Positions 55,246-64,000 of a stretch of 64,000 nt of DNA are shown here, in pieces. Source of the stretch: Pseudogemmatithrix spongiicola (GTDB lineage Bacteria; Gemmatimonadota; Gemmatimonadetes; Gemmatimonadales; Gemmatimonadaceae); assembly GCF_030623445.1 (NCBI RefSeq), contig NZ_CP130613.1:1798001-1862000 (forward strand), written 5' to 3'. The notes under the pieces are model-generated. The model did no database searches. It was not told where the DNA came from and saw nothing but the letters and a program-made list of their open reading frames with translations. Numbering within the stretch: the first letter of the stretch is position 1; the number at the start of each line of letters is the position of its first letter. A program made the translations under genes and the position numbers.

Positions 55246-56115
55246 TCAGCCGTCGCGCGCCGGCGGCCCGCCCCACCCGAGCTTGTGCCGGAGCCGCGTG
55301 AAGAACGTGACGTCTGCGAAACGCACCAGCTTCACGGGCCGGGCGCTGCGCTGCACCGTCAGCAGGTGTCCCGGCGGGATCGCGATGCCCACCTGCCCGT
55401 CCGCGGTGAGCAGCACTTCGTCCTGCTCGTCATCCATCGTGATGCGCAGCGTCGTCTCGGGCGGGAAGATCGTCGGACGGATGGCCAGCGTGTGCGCGGC
55501 CACCGGCGTGACGATCAACGAGTGCAGCGTCGGCACGACCACCGGGCCGCCCGCCGAGAGCGAATACGCCGTGGAGCCGGTCGGCGTCGCCACGACGACG
55601 CCGTCGGCCGCGAGGTTCGCGATCGGTTCGTCGCCGGCGGACAACTTCATGCGTAGCACGCGCGCGTAGCCACCCTTGTGCACCACCACGTCGTTGAGCG
55701 CGCGCACTTGGATGCCCAGCGCGCCCGACGGCGTCCACGTGCGGGCTTCGAGCGCCATCCGCGCCTGCACGTTGTGCCCGCCCGCGGCGAAGCGCCGGAA
55801 CGCCTCGGGAAACTCTTCGCCTTGGCAGGTGGTGAGGAAGCCCAGCTTGCCGAGGTTCACGCCGAAGATCGGCACGTCGGCGCCACCGAGGAAACGCGCG
55901 GCCCGAATCAGCGTGCCGTCGCCGCCCAAGGTGATGAGCGTGTCGATCTGGCTCGGATGGCCCAGCCGCGTCGCGCCGGATGGCGCGATGGCCGCGAGTT
56001 CCCCTTCGTACGCCAGGCTGTAGCCCATCGCCGTGGCTTCGCTGGCGAGGAACCCGAGGATCTCCTCAAGTCCCTCGTAGCCGACGTGCCCGACGACGCC
56101 GAGCCGCGTTGTCAC
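55246..56115 (-). CDS. nadK: NAD kinase
   Basis: Makes NADP from NAD and ATP or polyphosphate. It has 289 residues. The GGDGT motif is at 64-68 in LITLGGDGTLIRAARFLG. NLGKLGFLTTCQGEEF follows. NDVVVHKG, then the conserved DGVVVATPTGSTAYSLSAGG block, complete the active site. LIVTPVAAHTLAIRPTIFPP is typical of the C-terminal half. It overlaps dxs by 4 nt and abuts recN, the familiar nadK-recN pair. Confidence 0.97.
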   Translation of the reverse strand: MTTRLGVVGHVGYEGLEEILGFLASEATAMGYSLAYEGELAAIAPSGATRLGHPSQIDTLITLGGDGTLIRAARFLGGADVPIFGVNLGKLGFLTTCQGEEFPEAFRRFAAGGHNVQARMALEARTWTPSGALGIQVRALNDVVVHKGGYARVLRMKLSAGDEPIANLAADGVVVATPTGSTAYSLSAGGPVVVPTLHSLIVTPVAAHTLAIRPTIFPPETTLRITMDDEQDEVLLTADGQVGIAIPPGHLLTVQRSARPVKLVRFADVTFFTRLRHKLGWGGPPARDG

Positions 56116-58004
56116 CCCGCGAGGGCCTCGGACTCGCGCAGCGCGCGCACCTTGGCCGCGATGCCGGCGGCGTCGAGGCCCACCTGCGCCAGCTGCTTCG
56201 CGCGCGACGCCGCGTAGATGATGCGGTCGGGCACGCCGTGCGCCACGACGCGCACGCCCGGATCCATCTGGTTCACGACCGCCGCCATGTACGCGCCGAA
56301 GCCGTTCACCACCGTGCCCTCCTCGACCACCAGCAGCTGCTGGTGCGTGGCGAGCAGCGCCGTGAGCGTGGTCGCGTCATGCGGCTTGAGATAGCGGCAG
56401 TTCACCACGGTCACGCTCAATCCCTCGGCGGCCAGCGCCTCCGCGGCCTTGAGCGACTCCTGCACCATCGTGCCGACGGCGAGAATGGCGAGACCCTCGC
56501 CCTTGCGCAGTACTTCCCAAGTGCCGTGCGGCACCGCGGGAATCTCCTTCGCATGCGCCGGCACGTCCGGCGACAGATCGCGCGGATACCGGACGCAGAA
56601 CGGCCCGTCCGTGTGCGCGAGGCCGCTGCGCAGCAGGCCGACGAACTCCGTGCCGTCCTTGGGCGCGGTCACGACCATGTGCGGCACGGCGAGCATGTAC
56701 GCGATGTCATAGAGCCCCGCGTGCGTCTCACCGTCCTCGCCGACCAAGCCGGCGCGGTCCATGCAGAACATCACCGGCAGCGACTGGATCGCCACGTCGT
56801 GGATGATGTTGTCGTAGCCGCGCTGCAGGAACGTCGAATAGATCGTCACCACGGGCTTGATGCCCTCGGCGGCCATGCCGGCCGCGAAGGTCACGCCGTG
56901 GCCCTCGGCGATGCCGACGTCGAAGAAGCGCGTCGGATGCGCCTTCGCCACCGTGCCCGTGCCCGTGCCGCTGGGCATGGCCGCCGTGATGGCGATTGCC
57001 TTCGGGAACTCCTCCATCAACTCGGCCAGCGCCTTCCCGAACACCGCCGTGTAGTTCGGATTGCCCGTCGCGGCCTTCAGCTGCTTGCCCGTCTGCGGAT
57101 CGTGGCCCGGCGGCAGTGCATGCCACTTTTCGCCGTGCTCGCCGGCCGGGAAGCCCTTGCCCTTCTTGGTGATCACGTGGACCAGGCGCGGGCCCTTGAA
57201 CTCGCGCACGGCCTTGAACGTCTCGACCAGCTGCGGGATGTCGTGACCGTCGATGGGCCCGAAGTAGCGGAAGCCGAGTTCCTCGAAGAGCACGCCCGGC
57301 GTGAGGAAGGCCTTCACGGATTCTTCCCAGCGGCGCAGCAGCGAGCCCGCTTCCTTGAACGGCCCCTTCGCGTGATCGGCCAGGTCGCCGATCTTGTTGC
57401 GCAGGCGGTTGTAGATCGGGTTGCGCTGCACCTGCGTGAGGTACTTGTGCATCGCGCCCACGTTCGGCGCGATCGACATCTCGTTGTCGTTGAGCACGAC
57501 GATGAAGTCGCGATCCGAATGCCCCGCGTTGTTCAACGCTTCGTAGGCGAGGCCCGAACCCAGCGAGCCGTCGCCGATGATGGCGACGACCTTGTTCTTC
57601 CCGCCCTTGATGTCGCGCGCCGCAGCCATGCCCAGCGCGGCGGAGATCGACGTCGCCGCGTGGCCCGCGCCGAAGGTGTCGTACTCGCTCTCCGTGCGCT
57701 TGAGGAAGCCCGAGAGGCCGCCCTCCTGGCGCAGCGTGTGCATGCGGTCCTTGCGGCCCGTCAGCACCTTGTGCGGATAGCCCTGGTGCCCCACGTCCCA
57801 GACGAGCTTGTCGTCCGGCGTGTTGAAGGCCGTGTGCAGCGCGATCGTGAGCTCCACGACGCCGAGCCCGGCGCCGATGTGGCCGCCGGTCACCGAGCAG
57901 GTCGCGATCAAGAACTCGCGAATCTCCTGCGCGAGGGTCTCCAGTTCGGCAGGCGTCATTCGCCGGAGGTCGGCGGGATCCTGCACGCGGTCGAGAAGGC
58001 TCAT
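56112..58004 (-). CDS. dxs: 1-deoxy-D-xylulose-5-phosphate synthase
   Basis: TPP-dependent first enzyme of the MEP pathway, condensing pyruvate and glyceraldehyde 3-phosphate. It has 630 residues. GGHIGAGLGVVELTIALHTA is the N-terminal block. TPP/Mg binding is AIIGDGSLGSGLAYEALNNA. DNEMSIAPNVGAMHKYLTQV and the transketolase-like MFCMDRAGLVGEDGETHAGL (Glu-containing pyrimidine domain) follow. The C-terminal domain starts near 500. It lies 46 nt after ispA, so the prenyl chain gene and the DXP synthase gene are neighbours, and it overlaps nadK by 4 nt. Confidence 0.97.
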   Translation of the reverse strand: MSLLDRVQDPADLRRMTPAELETLAQEIREFLIATCSVTGGHIGAGLGVVELTIALHTAFNTPDDKLVWDVGHQGYPHKVLTGRKDRMHTLRQEGGLSGFLKRTESEYDTFGAGHAATSISAALGMAAARDIKGGKNKVVAIIGDGSLGSGLAYEALNNAGHSDRDFIVVLNDNEMSIAPNVGAMHKYLTQVQRNPIYNRLRNKIGDLADHAKGPFKEAGSLLRRWEESVKAFLTPGVLFEELGFRYFGPIDGHDIPQLVETFKAVREFKGPRLVHVITKKGKGFPAGEHGEKWHALPPGHDPQTGKQLKAATGNPNYTAVFGKALAELMEEFPKAIAITAAMPSGTGTGTVAKAHPTRFFDVGIAEGHGVTFAAGMAAEGIKPVVTIYSTFLQRGYDNIIHDVAIQSLPVMFCMDRAGLVGEDGETHAGLYDIAYMLAVPHMVVTAPKDGTEFVGLLRSGLAHTDGPFCVRYPRDLSPDVPAHAKEIPAVPHGTWEVLRKGEGLAILAVGTMVQESLKAAEALAAEGLSVTVVNCRYLKPHDATTLTALLATHQQLLVVEEGTVVNGFGAYMAAVVNQMDPGVRVVAHGVPDRIIYAASRAKQLAQVGLDAAGIAAKVRALRESEALAG

Positions 58005-58050
58005 ATCAACGAGTGGGACTGGGAAATGGGGGTGCCGTACGATATACCGC

Positions 58051-58953
58051 TCACGAACGCCGGGCCACGATGAAGCGCGCCAGGAACTCCAGCTCCGGCG
58101 TCAGCGCCTCGTGCTCAGCCAGGCCCTTGCAGGCCTCTTGGACCAACGCTTCGGCGCGCGCCTTCGCTCCCGCAATACCCAGCAGCGCGGGATACGTGCT
58201 CTTCTTGAAGGCGAGATCCTTCCCCGCCGTCTTGCCGAGTTGGTCCGTCGTCGCCGTGATGTCGAGCACGTCGTCGGCGATCTGGAACGCCAAACCGACC
58301 GACGCGCCGTAAGTCGCGAAGGTCTGCAGCAGCGCCGGAGACGCACCGGCCGCAATGCCGCCGATCGTCATCGCCGCTTCGATCAAGGCGCCGGTCTTCC
58401 AGCGATGGATGCGCTCGAGTTCCTCGAGATTCAACTCGCGCCCTTCGCCTTCGAGGTCGAGCAGCTGCCCGCCGATCATTCCCGTCGCGCCTGAGGCCTG
58501 CATCAGCGTGCGAACGATCGCCCCGCCCTGCTTGGACGTGAGGCCGATGTCCATCGCCGCATCGAGCGCGACGCGCGCCGCCAACGGCACCATCGCCATG
58601 CCGGCCGCCGTCGCCGCCGGCACGCCGAAGACCTTGTGCACGGTCGGCCGCCCGCGCCGCATGTCGTCGTCGTCCATGCAGGGCAGGTCGTCGTGCACCA
58701 ACGAGTACGCGTGCACCACTTCGACGGCGGCCGCGAGCCCGGACACGTCCTTCTTGCCACCCGCCGCACGATGCGCCGCCATCACGAGCACGGCGCGCAG
58801 GCGCTTGCCCTCGCCCTGCAGCGCGTAGCGGATGGAATCGGACACGGCGCCCTTCTGGTCGCCGAGGTAGCGCAGCTGCAGCGCGTCGAGCGCACGTGCC
58901 ACCGCCGCGCGATCCGTCCCGAAGTCGATCGGCGTCACGCCCGCTTGGGTCAT
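58051..58953 (-). CDS. ispA: Short-chain prenyl diphosphate synthase (farnesyl/geranylgeranyl type)
   Basis: Trans-prenyltransferase that extends DMAPP/GPP with IPP. It has 300 residues, the usual length of IspA. The first Asp-rich motif is Asp88-Asp89 to Asp94 in VHDDLPCMDDDDMRRGRPTV, and the second is QIADDVLDITATTDQLGKT. GEGKRLRAVLVMAAHRAAGG carries the IPP-binding region. Product length cannot be decided from sequence, so FPP or GGPP are both possible. The start overlaps the xseB stop by 4 nt, the common xseA-xseB-ispA-dxs order. Confidence 0.93.
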   Translation of the reverse strand: MTQAGVTPIDFGTDRAAVARALDALQLRYLGDQKGAVSDSIRYALQGEGKRLRAVLVMAAHRAAGGKKDVSGLAAAVEVVHAYSLVHDDLPCMDDDDMRRGRPTVHKVFGVPAATAAGMAMVPLAARVALDAAMDIGLTSKQGGAIVRTLMQASGATGMIGGQLLDLEGEGRELNLEELERIHRWKTGALIEAAMTIGGIAAGASPALLQTFATYGASVGLAFQIADDVLDITATTDQLGKTAGKDLAFKKSTYPALLGIAGAKARAEALVQEACKGLAEHEALTPELEFLARFIVARRS

Positions 58954-59162
58954 GCCTTGGTCCCGAACACGCCGTCCGCCTGCTCGAGCAGCGTGCGCAC
59001 CTTGCCCTCGGCGTCGGCAAGCGCCGCCGAGGCCTCGCGCAGGCGCGTGATGCCTTCCTCGAAGAGCTTCAACGCGTCTTCGAGTGGCAAGTCATCGCGA
59101 TCGAGCGCGCCCGCGATCTGTTCGAGGCGCGCCAGGGATTGTTCGAAGTTCATACCGCTCAT
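58950..59162 (-). CDS. xseB: Exodeoxyribonuclease VII small subunit
   Basis: Small helical subunit that binds the C-terminus of XseA and is needed for stable activity. It has 70 residues. FEQSLARLEQIAGALDRDDL and PLEDALKLFEEGITRLREAS are the family core. ALADAEGKVRTLLEQ follows. The start overlaps the xseA stop by 4 nt and its end overlaps ispA by 4 nt. Confidence 0.95.
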   Translation of the reverse strand: MSGMNFEQSLARLEQIAGALDRDDLPLEDALKLFEEGITRLREASAALADAEGKVRTLLEQADGVFGTKA

Positions 59163-60427
59163 GCGTCCGTCCGCAGATGGGGGGCATCGGCGTGCACCGC
59201 GTCCGTCGTCGCCCGGACCCGGCCATCCTTCACCAACAGTTCAAACTGCGCTCCCGGGACAAACGCCGCGAGCGTCGTCAAGGTTCGGCCCTCGGCGTCG
59301 CGGGCCACCGAGAAGCCGCGCTGGAAGACCTGCAGCGGACTGCGCGCCTCGAGACCTGCAGCCAGCGCCGCCACGCGCGCCTTGCGGCGCTCGACCAGGC
59401 GCGGTGCCGACTGCGCCAAGCGCTGCGCGATGCGCTCCGTGCGGGCCCGGCGCCGCTCGCTCACCAGCTGCGCGCGCTGCGAGAGGCCTTCGGCACGGCG
59501 CTGCAACTCGCGGCGGCCGACCTCGATGCGATCCTGCAGGCCATCGGCCATCATGCCCGCGAGCTGCTGCACGATGTCGCGCAGCTCGTCGAGCAGCGGC
59601 ACCGCATGTTCGGCGGCCACACTCGGCGTGGCGGCACGCAGGTCGGCCACGAGGTCGGCGATCGTCGTGTCGGTCTCGTGTCCGACCGCTGAGATCGTCG
59701 GGATCGCGCAAGCGGCGATCGCCCGCGCGACGGATTCGTGATTGAAGGCCCAGAGGTCCTCGCGCGAGCCGCCGCCGCGGCCAATGATCAGCACCTCGGG
59801 CAGCGGGATGCCGTCCACAGGCGCATCCGCGTCGAGCAGGCGCCCCAAGCGATCCAGCGCCGCCACCAGCGACTCCGGAGCGCCCTCGCCCTGCACCAGG
59901 GCCGGGATCAACAGCACATTGACGCCCGGATGCCGACGCGCAATCACGGATTGGATGTCGCGCAGGGCGGCGCCTTCGCTGGACGTGATCACCGCCACCG
60001 TGCGCGGCACACGCGGCAACGCCCGCTTGCGCGACGGATCGAGCAAGCCGTCCTGCTCCAGCTTCTTCTTCGTCTCGTCGAACTGTCGCTGCCACAGGCC
60101 TTCGCCGTCGGCGGCCATCTGCGTCACGGCGAACTGCATGTTGCCGCGCTGCGGATACACCGTGAGCTGGCCGAAGGCCGTGACCTGGTCGCCGTCCTTC
60201 GGCTTCGCGGGAATCTTGAAGGTCGCGCCCTTCCACACGACGGCGCTCACCGCGGCGTCGGCGTCCTTGATCGTGAAATACCAGTGGCCGCTGGGATAGC
60301 TCTTGAAGCCCGAGACCTCGCCGCGGATCCACAGCTTGGGGATGCCACCTTCGAGCAAGTCCTTCGCCGCGCTCGTGAGATCGAGCACGGAGATGGCTTC
60401 CGCAGCGGTGGCGCCGGGGTGCGTCAC
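59159..60427 (-). CDS. xseA: Exodeoxyribonuclease VII large subunit
   Basis: Single-strand-specific exonuclease that acts on both ends. It has 422 residues from GTG 60427, one base after the folD stop. The longer frame runs into folD and is not conserved. An N-terminal OB-fold begins with ISVLDLTSAAKDLLEGGIPK and LWIRGEVSGFKSYPSGHWYF. The catalytic core shows ITSSEGAALRDIQSVIARRH, EVLIIGRGGGSREDLWAFN and IPTISAVGHETDTTIADLVA. A C-terminal coiled coil binds XseB. It lies between folD and xseB in the operon. Confidence 0.95.
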   Translation of the reverse strand: MTHPGATAAEAISVLDLTSAAKDLLEGGIPKLWIRGEVSGFKSYPSGHWYFTIKDADAAVSAVVWKGATFKIPAKPKDGDQVTAFGQLTVYPQRGNMQFAVTQMAADGEGLWQRQFDETKKKLEQDGLLDPSRKRALPRVPRTVAVITSSEGAALRDIQSVIARRHPGVNVLLIPALVQGEGAPESLVAALDRLGRLLDADAPVDGIPLPEVLIIGRGGGSREDLWAFNHESVARAIAACAIPTISAVGHETDTTIADLVADLRAATPSVAAEHAVPLLDELRDIVQQLAGMMADGLQDRIEVGRRELQRRAEGLSQRAQLVSERRRARTERIAQRLAQSAPRLVERRKARVAALAAGLEARSPLQVFQRGFSVARDAEGRTLTTLAAFVPGAQFELLVKDGRVRATTDAVHADAPHLRTDA

Positions 60428-60428
60428 C

Positions 60429-61334
60429 TCAGCGCGCGCCCTCAGGGGTTCCCGCGAGGGACAGCTGCGCCGCGCGCACCGTATTGGCAAGCAGCATCGC
60501 GATCGTCATCGGCCCTACGCCACCCGGCACCGGCGTGATCTTCGAGGCCCTCGCGGCGACTTCGTCGAACTTCACGTCGCCGACGATGCGATAGCCCCTC
60601 TTCTGCGAGGCATCGTCCACGCGATTGATGCCCACGTCGATCACCACCGCGCCCGGCTTCACCATGTCGGCGGTGACCATCTCCGGCTTGCCGATGGCCG
60701 CAATCAGGATGTCCGCGCGCCGCGTATGCTCGGCGAGGTTCTTCGTGCGCGAATGACAGATCGTCACCGTGCAGTCGGCGCCCTTCCCGCTCTGGATGAG
60801 CAGCGCGGCCATCGGCTTGCCGACGATCGTGCTGCGGCCGAGGATGACCGCTTCCTTGCCCGAGGTCTCGACGCCCGCCTCCTGCAGCATCACCTGCACG
60901 CCGGCCGGCGTGCAGGGCGCGAAGCCGTCGGCATCGCCGATCAGCACCTTGCCCGCGTTCACCGGATGGAAGCCATCCACGTCCTTCATCGGATCGATGC
61001 GGCGGATCACCTTCTGCGCGTCGATGTGCTTGGGCACCGGCATCTGCACGAGGATGCCGTGCACCGCCGGATCGGCGTTGAGCTTGTCGATGACCGCGAG
61101 CAACTCGGCTTCTGGCGTCGAGGCGGGCAAGCGAATCGTCTCGCCGTTCATGCCCGCTTCCTTGCAGGCCTTCTCCTTGGCGCCCACGTAGAACGCACTC
61201 GCCGGGTCATCGCCGACGAGCACGACGGTGAGCCCCGGCGTGACACCCTTCGCCTTCAGCGCCTCGGCGTCCTGCGCCACCTTGGCGCGGACCTTCGCGG
61301 CAATCGCGACGCCATCGATCCGTTCAGCGGGCAA
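60429..61334 (-). CDS. folD: Bifunctional methylenetetrahydrofolate dehydrogenase/cyclohydrolase
   Basis: Interconverts methylene-, methenyl- and formyl-tetrahydrofolate. It has 301 residues from the TTG at 61334. This is a rare start, but GAGGAG lies 8 nt upstream, and other starts either lie inside rny or cut off the conserved N-terminus ([20 protein letters not shown]). [20 protein letters not shown] contains the catalytic region. [18 protein letters not shown] and the NADP-binding [16 protein letters not shown] follow. [20 protein letters not shown] is the C-terminal signature. It overlaps rny by 11 nt. Confidence 0.95.
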   Translation of the reverse strand: MPAERIDGVAIAAKVRAKVAQDAEALKAKGVTPGLTVVLVGDDPASAFYVGAKEKACKEAGMNGETIRLPASTPEAELLAVIDKLNADPAVHGILVQMPVPKHIDAQKVIRRIDPMKDVDGFHPVNAGKVLIGDADGFAPCTPAGVQVMLQEAGVETSGKEAVILGRSTIVGKPMAALLIQSGKGADCTVTICHSRTKNLAEHTRRADILIAAIGKPEMVTADMVKPGAVVIDVGINRVDDASQKRGYRIVGDVKFDEVAARASKITPVPGGVGPMTIAMLLANTVRAAQLSLAGTPEGAR

Positions 61335-62913
61335 TGTTCGTGCTCCTCTTTTCGCGGATCGCCACGACCTTGATCTGGCCCGGATACTGCAACTCGGACT
61401 CGACGCGGCGTGCGATCTCCTCGGTGAGTGAATCCATGCGGGCGTCATCCACGTTGTCGGGATCCACGATGACGCGGACCTCGCGGCCCGCCTGGATCGC
61501 GAACACGCGGTCCACGCCCTTGTAGCTGCTGGCGATCTTTTCCAGCCCTTCGAGGCGCTTCACGTAGGTCTCGAAGGCCTCGCGGCGCGCGCCAGGGCGC
61601 GAACCCGAGATCGCGTCCGCGGCCTGCACCAGCACCGAGACTTCGCTCTCGTGCGGGACGTCGTCGTGGTGCGCGGCGATGCAGTTGATGACCATCGGGT
61701 TCTCCCCGTACTTGGTCGCCACTTCCACGCCGAGCTGCACGTGCGTGCCCTCGTGCTCGTGCGTGAGCACCTTGCCGATGTCGTGCAACAGCGCGCCGCG
61801 CTTGGCCATGGCGACGTCGAGTCCCAGCTCGGCGGCCATCATGCCGGCCAAGTACGCCACTTCCTTGCTGTGCGCGAGGATGTTCTGGCCGTAGCTCGTG
61901 CGCCACTTCATGCGGCCGATGAGCTTGATCAGCTCCGGATGCAGGCCGTGCACGCCCACTTCATAGGCCGCCTGCTCACCCGTCTCGACGATGCCGGCGT
62001 CCACTTCCTTCTTGGACTTCTCGACGACTTCCTCGATGCGTCCCGGATGGATGCGGCCGTCGGCCACCAGTTTCTCCAGCGCCAGCCGCGCGACTTCGCG
62101 GCGCACGGGGTCGAAGCAGCTCACGACCACCGTATCCGGCGTGTCGTCGATGATCACGTCCACGCCCGTGGCCAGTTCGAAGGCGCGGATGTTGCGCCCT
62201 TCGCGGCCGATGATGCGGCCCTTCATGTCGTCCTTGGGCAGCGCCACGGCGCTGGCCGTGATCTCCGCCGTGTGCTCGGCGGCGATGCGCTGCACCGCCA
62301 GCGCCACGATCTTCTTGGCCTCGCGGTCGGCGTTGCGCTTGGCGCTCTCGCGGATCTCGCGCAGCTTGTTGGCCGCGTCGGCCTGCGCCTCGTCCTCCAG
62401 GCGGCGGATGAGCTCCGACTTGGCAGCGTCGGCCGAGAGGCCGGCCAGTTGCTCCAGCCGGCGGCGCTCCTCGCCCACCATCTGGTCCAGCTCGGCCTGC
62501 TTCTCCTCGAGCTGCTTCTCGCGGCGGCCCAGTTCGGAGGCCCGGCGGGCGACTTCCTTCTCCTTGCCGTCCACCATCTCGAACTTGCGGTCCACCTGCT
62601 GCTCGCGCTCGGTGACGCGCTTCTCTTCCTTCTCGATCTCGCTGCGGCGCGTGCGGGCCTCGGACTCCCAGGCCTCACGGACCTTCATGACCTCTTCCTT
62701 GCCGGAGAGGACGGCTTGTTTGCGGGCGGCATCCGCCTCGCGCTCGGCGTCGGCCATGATCTTCTTGGCGACCTGGTCGGCGGCTTCGCCGGCAGCGCGT
62801 CGGGCGGCGTCTTCTGCGGCACGCCCCGTCTTCTTTCCCATCACCCACGCGATCGGCGTCCCGACGGCGAACAGCACGCCAAGGGCGATCGTCACGTACA
62901 ACGGCACGGTCAT
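61324..62913 (-). CDS. rny: Ribonuclease Y
   Basis: Membrane-anchored endoribonuclease that starts mRNA decay in many bacteria lacking RNase E. It has 529 residues from the ATG at 62913. Residues 5-25 are a membrane helix. A long coiled coil rich in Glu, Lys and Arg runs to about 215. A KH domain ([20 protein letters not shown]) and the HD domain ([11 protein letters not shown], then [17 protein letters not shown]) follow. The HD motif is intact. It is the first gene of the rny-folD-xseA-xseB-ispA-dxs-nadK-recN run. Confidence 0.96.
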   Translation of the reverse strand: MTVPLYVTIALGVLFAVGTPIAWVMGKKTGRAAEDAARRAAGEAADQVAKKIMADAEREADAARKQAVLSGKEEVMKVREAWESEARTRRSEIEKEEKRVTEREQQVDRKFEMVDGKEKEVARRASELGRREKQLEEKQAELDQMVGEERRRLEQLAGLSADAAKSELIRRLEDEAQADAANKLREIRESAKRNADREAKKIVALAVQRIAAEHTAEITASAVALPKDDMKGRIIGREGRNIRAFELATGVDVIIDDTPDTVVVSCFDPVRREVARLALEKLVADGRIHPGRIEEVVEKSKKEVDAGIVETGEQAAYEVGVHGLHPELIKLIGRMKWRTSYGQNILAHSKEVAYLAGMMAAELGLDVAMAKRGALLHDIGKVLTHEHEGTHVQLGVEVATKYGENPMVINCIAAHHDDVPHESEVSVLVQAADAISGSRPGARREAFETYVKRLEGLEKIASSYKGVDRVFAIQAGREVRVIVDPDNVDDARMDSLTEEIARRVESELQYPGQIKVVAIREKRSTNIAR

Positions 62914-63194
62914 CGGTTGTCTCGTATGCGCAAGGCGGTCCTCACTGCGACCGCGTCCGGAGGGAGGGCGCCGCAGGCTCGCGGGAGACAACTCGCATCT
63001 GGTGTTGGACCGGCCGGGCCGGCGCCGGCGTAGGGCGCGGGTCGGGACGGGCTAACTGCCGGACGGACTTGCACCTACGGGCTTCGCGCCCACTCGTATC
63101 GCAAGCTACGGACGCGCTGCGGAAATCGCAACGCGGCGCGGGGTCTGCCGATACTCTCTTGCGCCCATCCCTGTCAGTCCGTCCCTTACAATCC
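62914..63194. other. Intergenic region upstream of rny and the PAS-domain gene
   Basis: This 281-bp gap between divergent genes holds no gene that I can support. It contains a G+C-rich, partly palindromic stretch around 63010-63030 (CCGGGCCGGCGCCGGCG) and no clear promoter match. It must contain the promoters for both directions. I do not recognise a structured RNA. Confidence 0.4.
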
Positions 63195-64000
63195 GTGCCC
63201 CTGCCCTCCGGTCCGCCATCCGAACTGCCCGGCCAGCCCCGGCCGTCCGAGGCCGAGACGCTGCGCGTCCTCGAGCTCGGCTTCGAGCTCGCGGTCACCC
63301 CTACCGCCGTGCTCGACGGCGAGGGTCGCTATCTGCGCGTCAACGAGGCCTTCGCCCAGCTTTTCGGCCATCCCAAGGCATGGTTTGTCGGACGCTCCTT
63401 TCTCGAGATCACGCACCCCCTCGATGTCGAGCGGGACCGGGGCTTCATCGACCGGCTCCGGGAGAAGCACGTGAACCGGGCCACCGTCGAGAAGCGCTAT
63501 CGTCGCGCGGATGGCGCGCTCATCTATGCGCAGACCTCCGTCGCCGTGCTGGAGCGCGACGGCGACCGGCCGACCCTCCTGATGTCGGAAGTGCAGGACA
63601 TCACCGCCCTGCACACGGCGCTCGAAGCCCTCCGGTCCAGCGAGGAGCGCCTCGCGTACGCGCTCGATGCGTCCAACGACGGGCTCTGGGACTGGGACGT
63701 CCCGACGGGACGGCTCTTCTTCAACGCCCGCTGGGCAGAGATCTTGGGCTACGACCCGGACGAGCTCGACCGCCACATCTCGACATGGGAAGGACTGATC
63801 CACGCCGAGGACCGCGAACGGGCCGACGCCGCGTTGGTCGAGCACATCGCCGGCCGCACGTCCGGCGTCGCCGTGGACCTGCGCATGCGGCATCGCGACG
63901 GACACTGGGTCTGGGTGCACGACCGTGCGAAGATCGTCGTCCGGGACGCGAATGGCAGTCCGCGGCGGATTGTCGGCACGCACTCGGATATCTCCGCGCG
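63195..64000 (+). CDS. PAS-domain sensor protein, C-terminus cut by window edge
   Basis: About 268 residues are visible from the GTG at 63195, which is a tentative start; the frame is open further upstream. No membrane segment or signal peptide is seen. Residues about 22-145 form a first PAS/PAC unit (VTPTAVLDGEGRYLRVNEAF, then FLEITHPLDVERDRGFIDRL). Residues about 150-268 form a second PAS_3-type unit (ASNDGLWDWDVPTGRLFFNA, then WVWVHDRAKIVVRDANGSP). The output domain lies outside the window; a histidine kinase, GGDEF or EAL domain are all possible. Confidence 0.75.
   Translation, partial: MPLPSGPPSELPGQPRPSEAETLRVLELGFELAVTPTAVLDGEGRYLRVNEAFAQLFGHPKAWFVGRSFLEITHPLDVERDRGFIDRLREKHVNRATVEKRYRRADGALIYAQTSVAVLERDGDRPTLLMSEVQDITALHTALEALRSSEERLAYALDASNDGLWDWDVPTGRLFFNARWAEILGYDPDELDRHISTWEGLIHAEDRERADAALVEHIAGRTSGVAVDLRMRHRDGHWVWVHDRAKIVVRDANGSPRRIVGTHSDISA

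Noticed and set aside
54367-55656. Plus-strand open frames of about 400-430 codons across recN and nadK
   Set aside because: Two long frames overlap each other and run antisense to recN and nadK, which have complete motifs; the frames are Arg/His-rich without domains.
58031-58045. GTACGATATACCG near the ispA stop resembles the centre of the XRE operator
   Set aside because: Only about 10 bases match and the inverted arms are absent, so it is not taken as a second operator.
55980-58073. Plus-strand open frame of 697 codons across dxs
   Set aside because: It is antisense to a complete dxs and to the end of ispA; the translation has no known domain.
63065-63075. Minus-strand GGTGCAAGTCC, reminiscent of a cobalamin riboswitch loop
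   Set aside because: The rest of the aptamer is missing and neither flanking gene is cobalamin-related; a chance match.

Overview
The window is a G+C-rich stretch of what looks like a housekeeping chromosome segment from a Gram-negative, rod-shaped, didermic bacterium. Outer-membrane-type proteins, several lipoproteins, a TonB-type protein and the mre/RodA/PBP2 elongasome all point to a diderm. The mix of RNase Y, ribosomal protein S1, a ProS of the archaeal/Thermus-like class, alanine dehydrogenase, acyl-CoA carboxylase genes and secreted CarboxypepD_reg/TonB and beta-propeller proteins is what I would expect of Gemmatimonadota. That assignment is inference from gene content, not from a search. 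No insertion sequence, prophage, integrase, rRNA or CRISPR array is visible.

Layout from left to right. 1-10041 (minus): one long run mreB-mreC-mreD-mrdA-rodA-accD-folC-hisS-proS, with proS cut by the window edge. 10138-11268: a signal-peptide protein that fuses a CarboxypepD_reg domain, a TonB-receptor plug and a TonB C-terminal domain. 11395-16475 (minus): ald, an M16 peptidase, pnp and rpsO. 16669-18576 (plus): a four-gene membrane cassette with an XRE regulator and a perfect inverted-repeat operator. 18584-26826 (minus): rplM-rpsI, then rpsB-tsf-pyrH-frr-uppS-cdsA-dxr-rseP, joining translation, undecaprenyl and phospholipid precursors, MEP isoprenoids and site-2 proteolysis. 27073-32183 (minus): five genes joined by 4-nt overlaps: acyl-CoA carboxylase beta, a 95-aa membrane protein, biotin carboxylase, a 23S-rRNA-type methyltransferase and a biotin carrier protein. 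32279-36460 (minus): an accessory envelope island (small secreted protein, beta-propeller lipoprotein, two small lipoproteins, S1 protease lipoprotein), visibly less G+C-rich. 36649-39909: rpsA and cmk, separated by a plus-strand toxin-antitoxin pair. 39902-47046 (minus): aroA and a complete-looking lysine branch (dapE-asd-lysC-dapB-dapA-dapD). 47114-50010 (plus): a membrane protein, tRNA-Gly(GCC), tRNA-Leu(UAA), a PPC lipoprotein, crcB and a class V aminotransferase. 50018-53530: a glycosidase-like protein and a divergent outer-membrane-type protein. 53506-62913 (minus): rny-folD-xseA-xseB-ispA-dxs-nadK-recN. 63195-64000: the start of a PAS-domain sensor.

The most unusual non-coding signal is a family of intergenic elements built from degenerate 7-bp units (consensus GTTGGGA), often ending in AACTGCAGTT. 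They begin at, or within about ten bases of, the stop codons of ald (a variant), the M16 peptidase, rpsI, the biotin carrier gene and rpsA. Three of them have two inverted arms that can fold into long hairpins. I found no name for these elements. The TonB-plug/TonB-C fusion and the arginine/glycine-rich tails shared by ribosomal protein S2 and PNPase are the most interesting protein-level observations.
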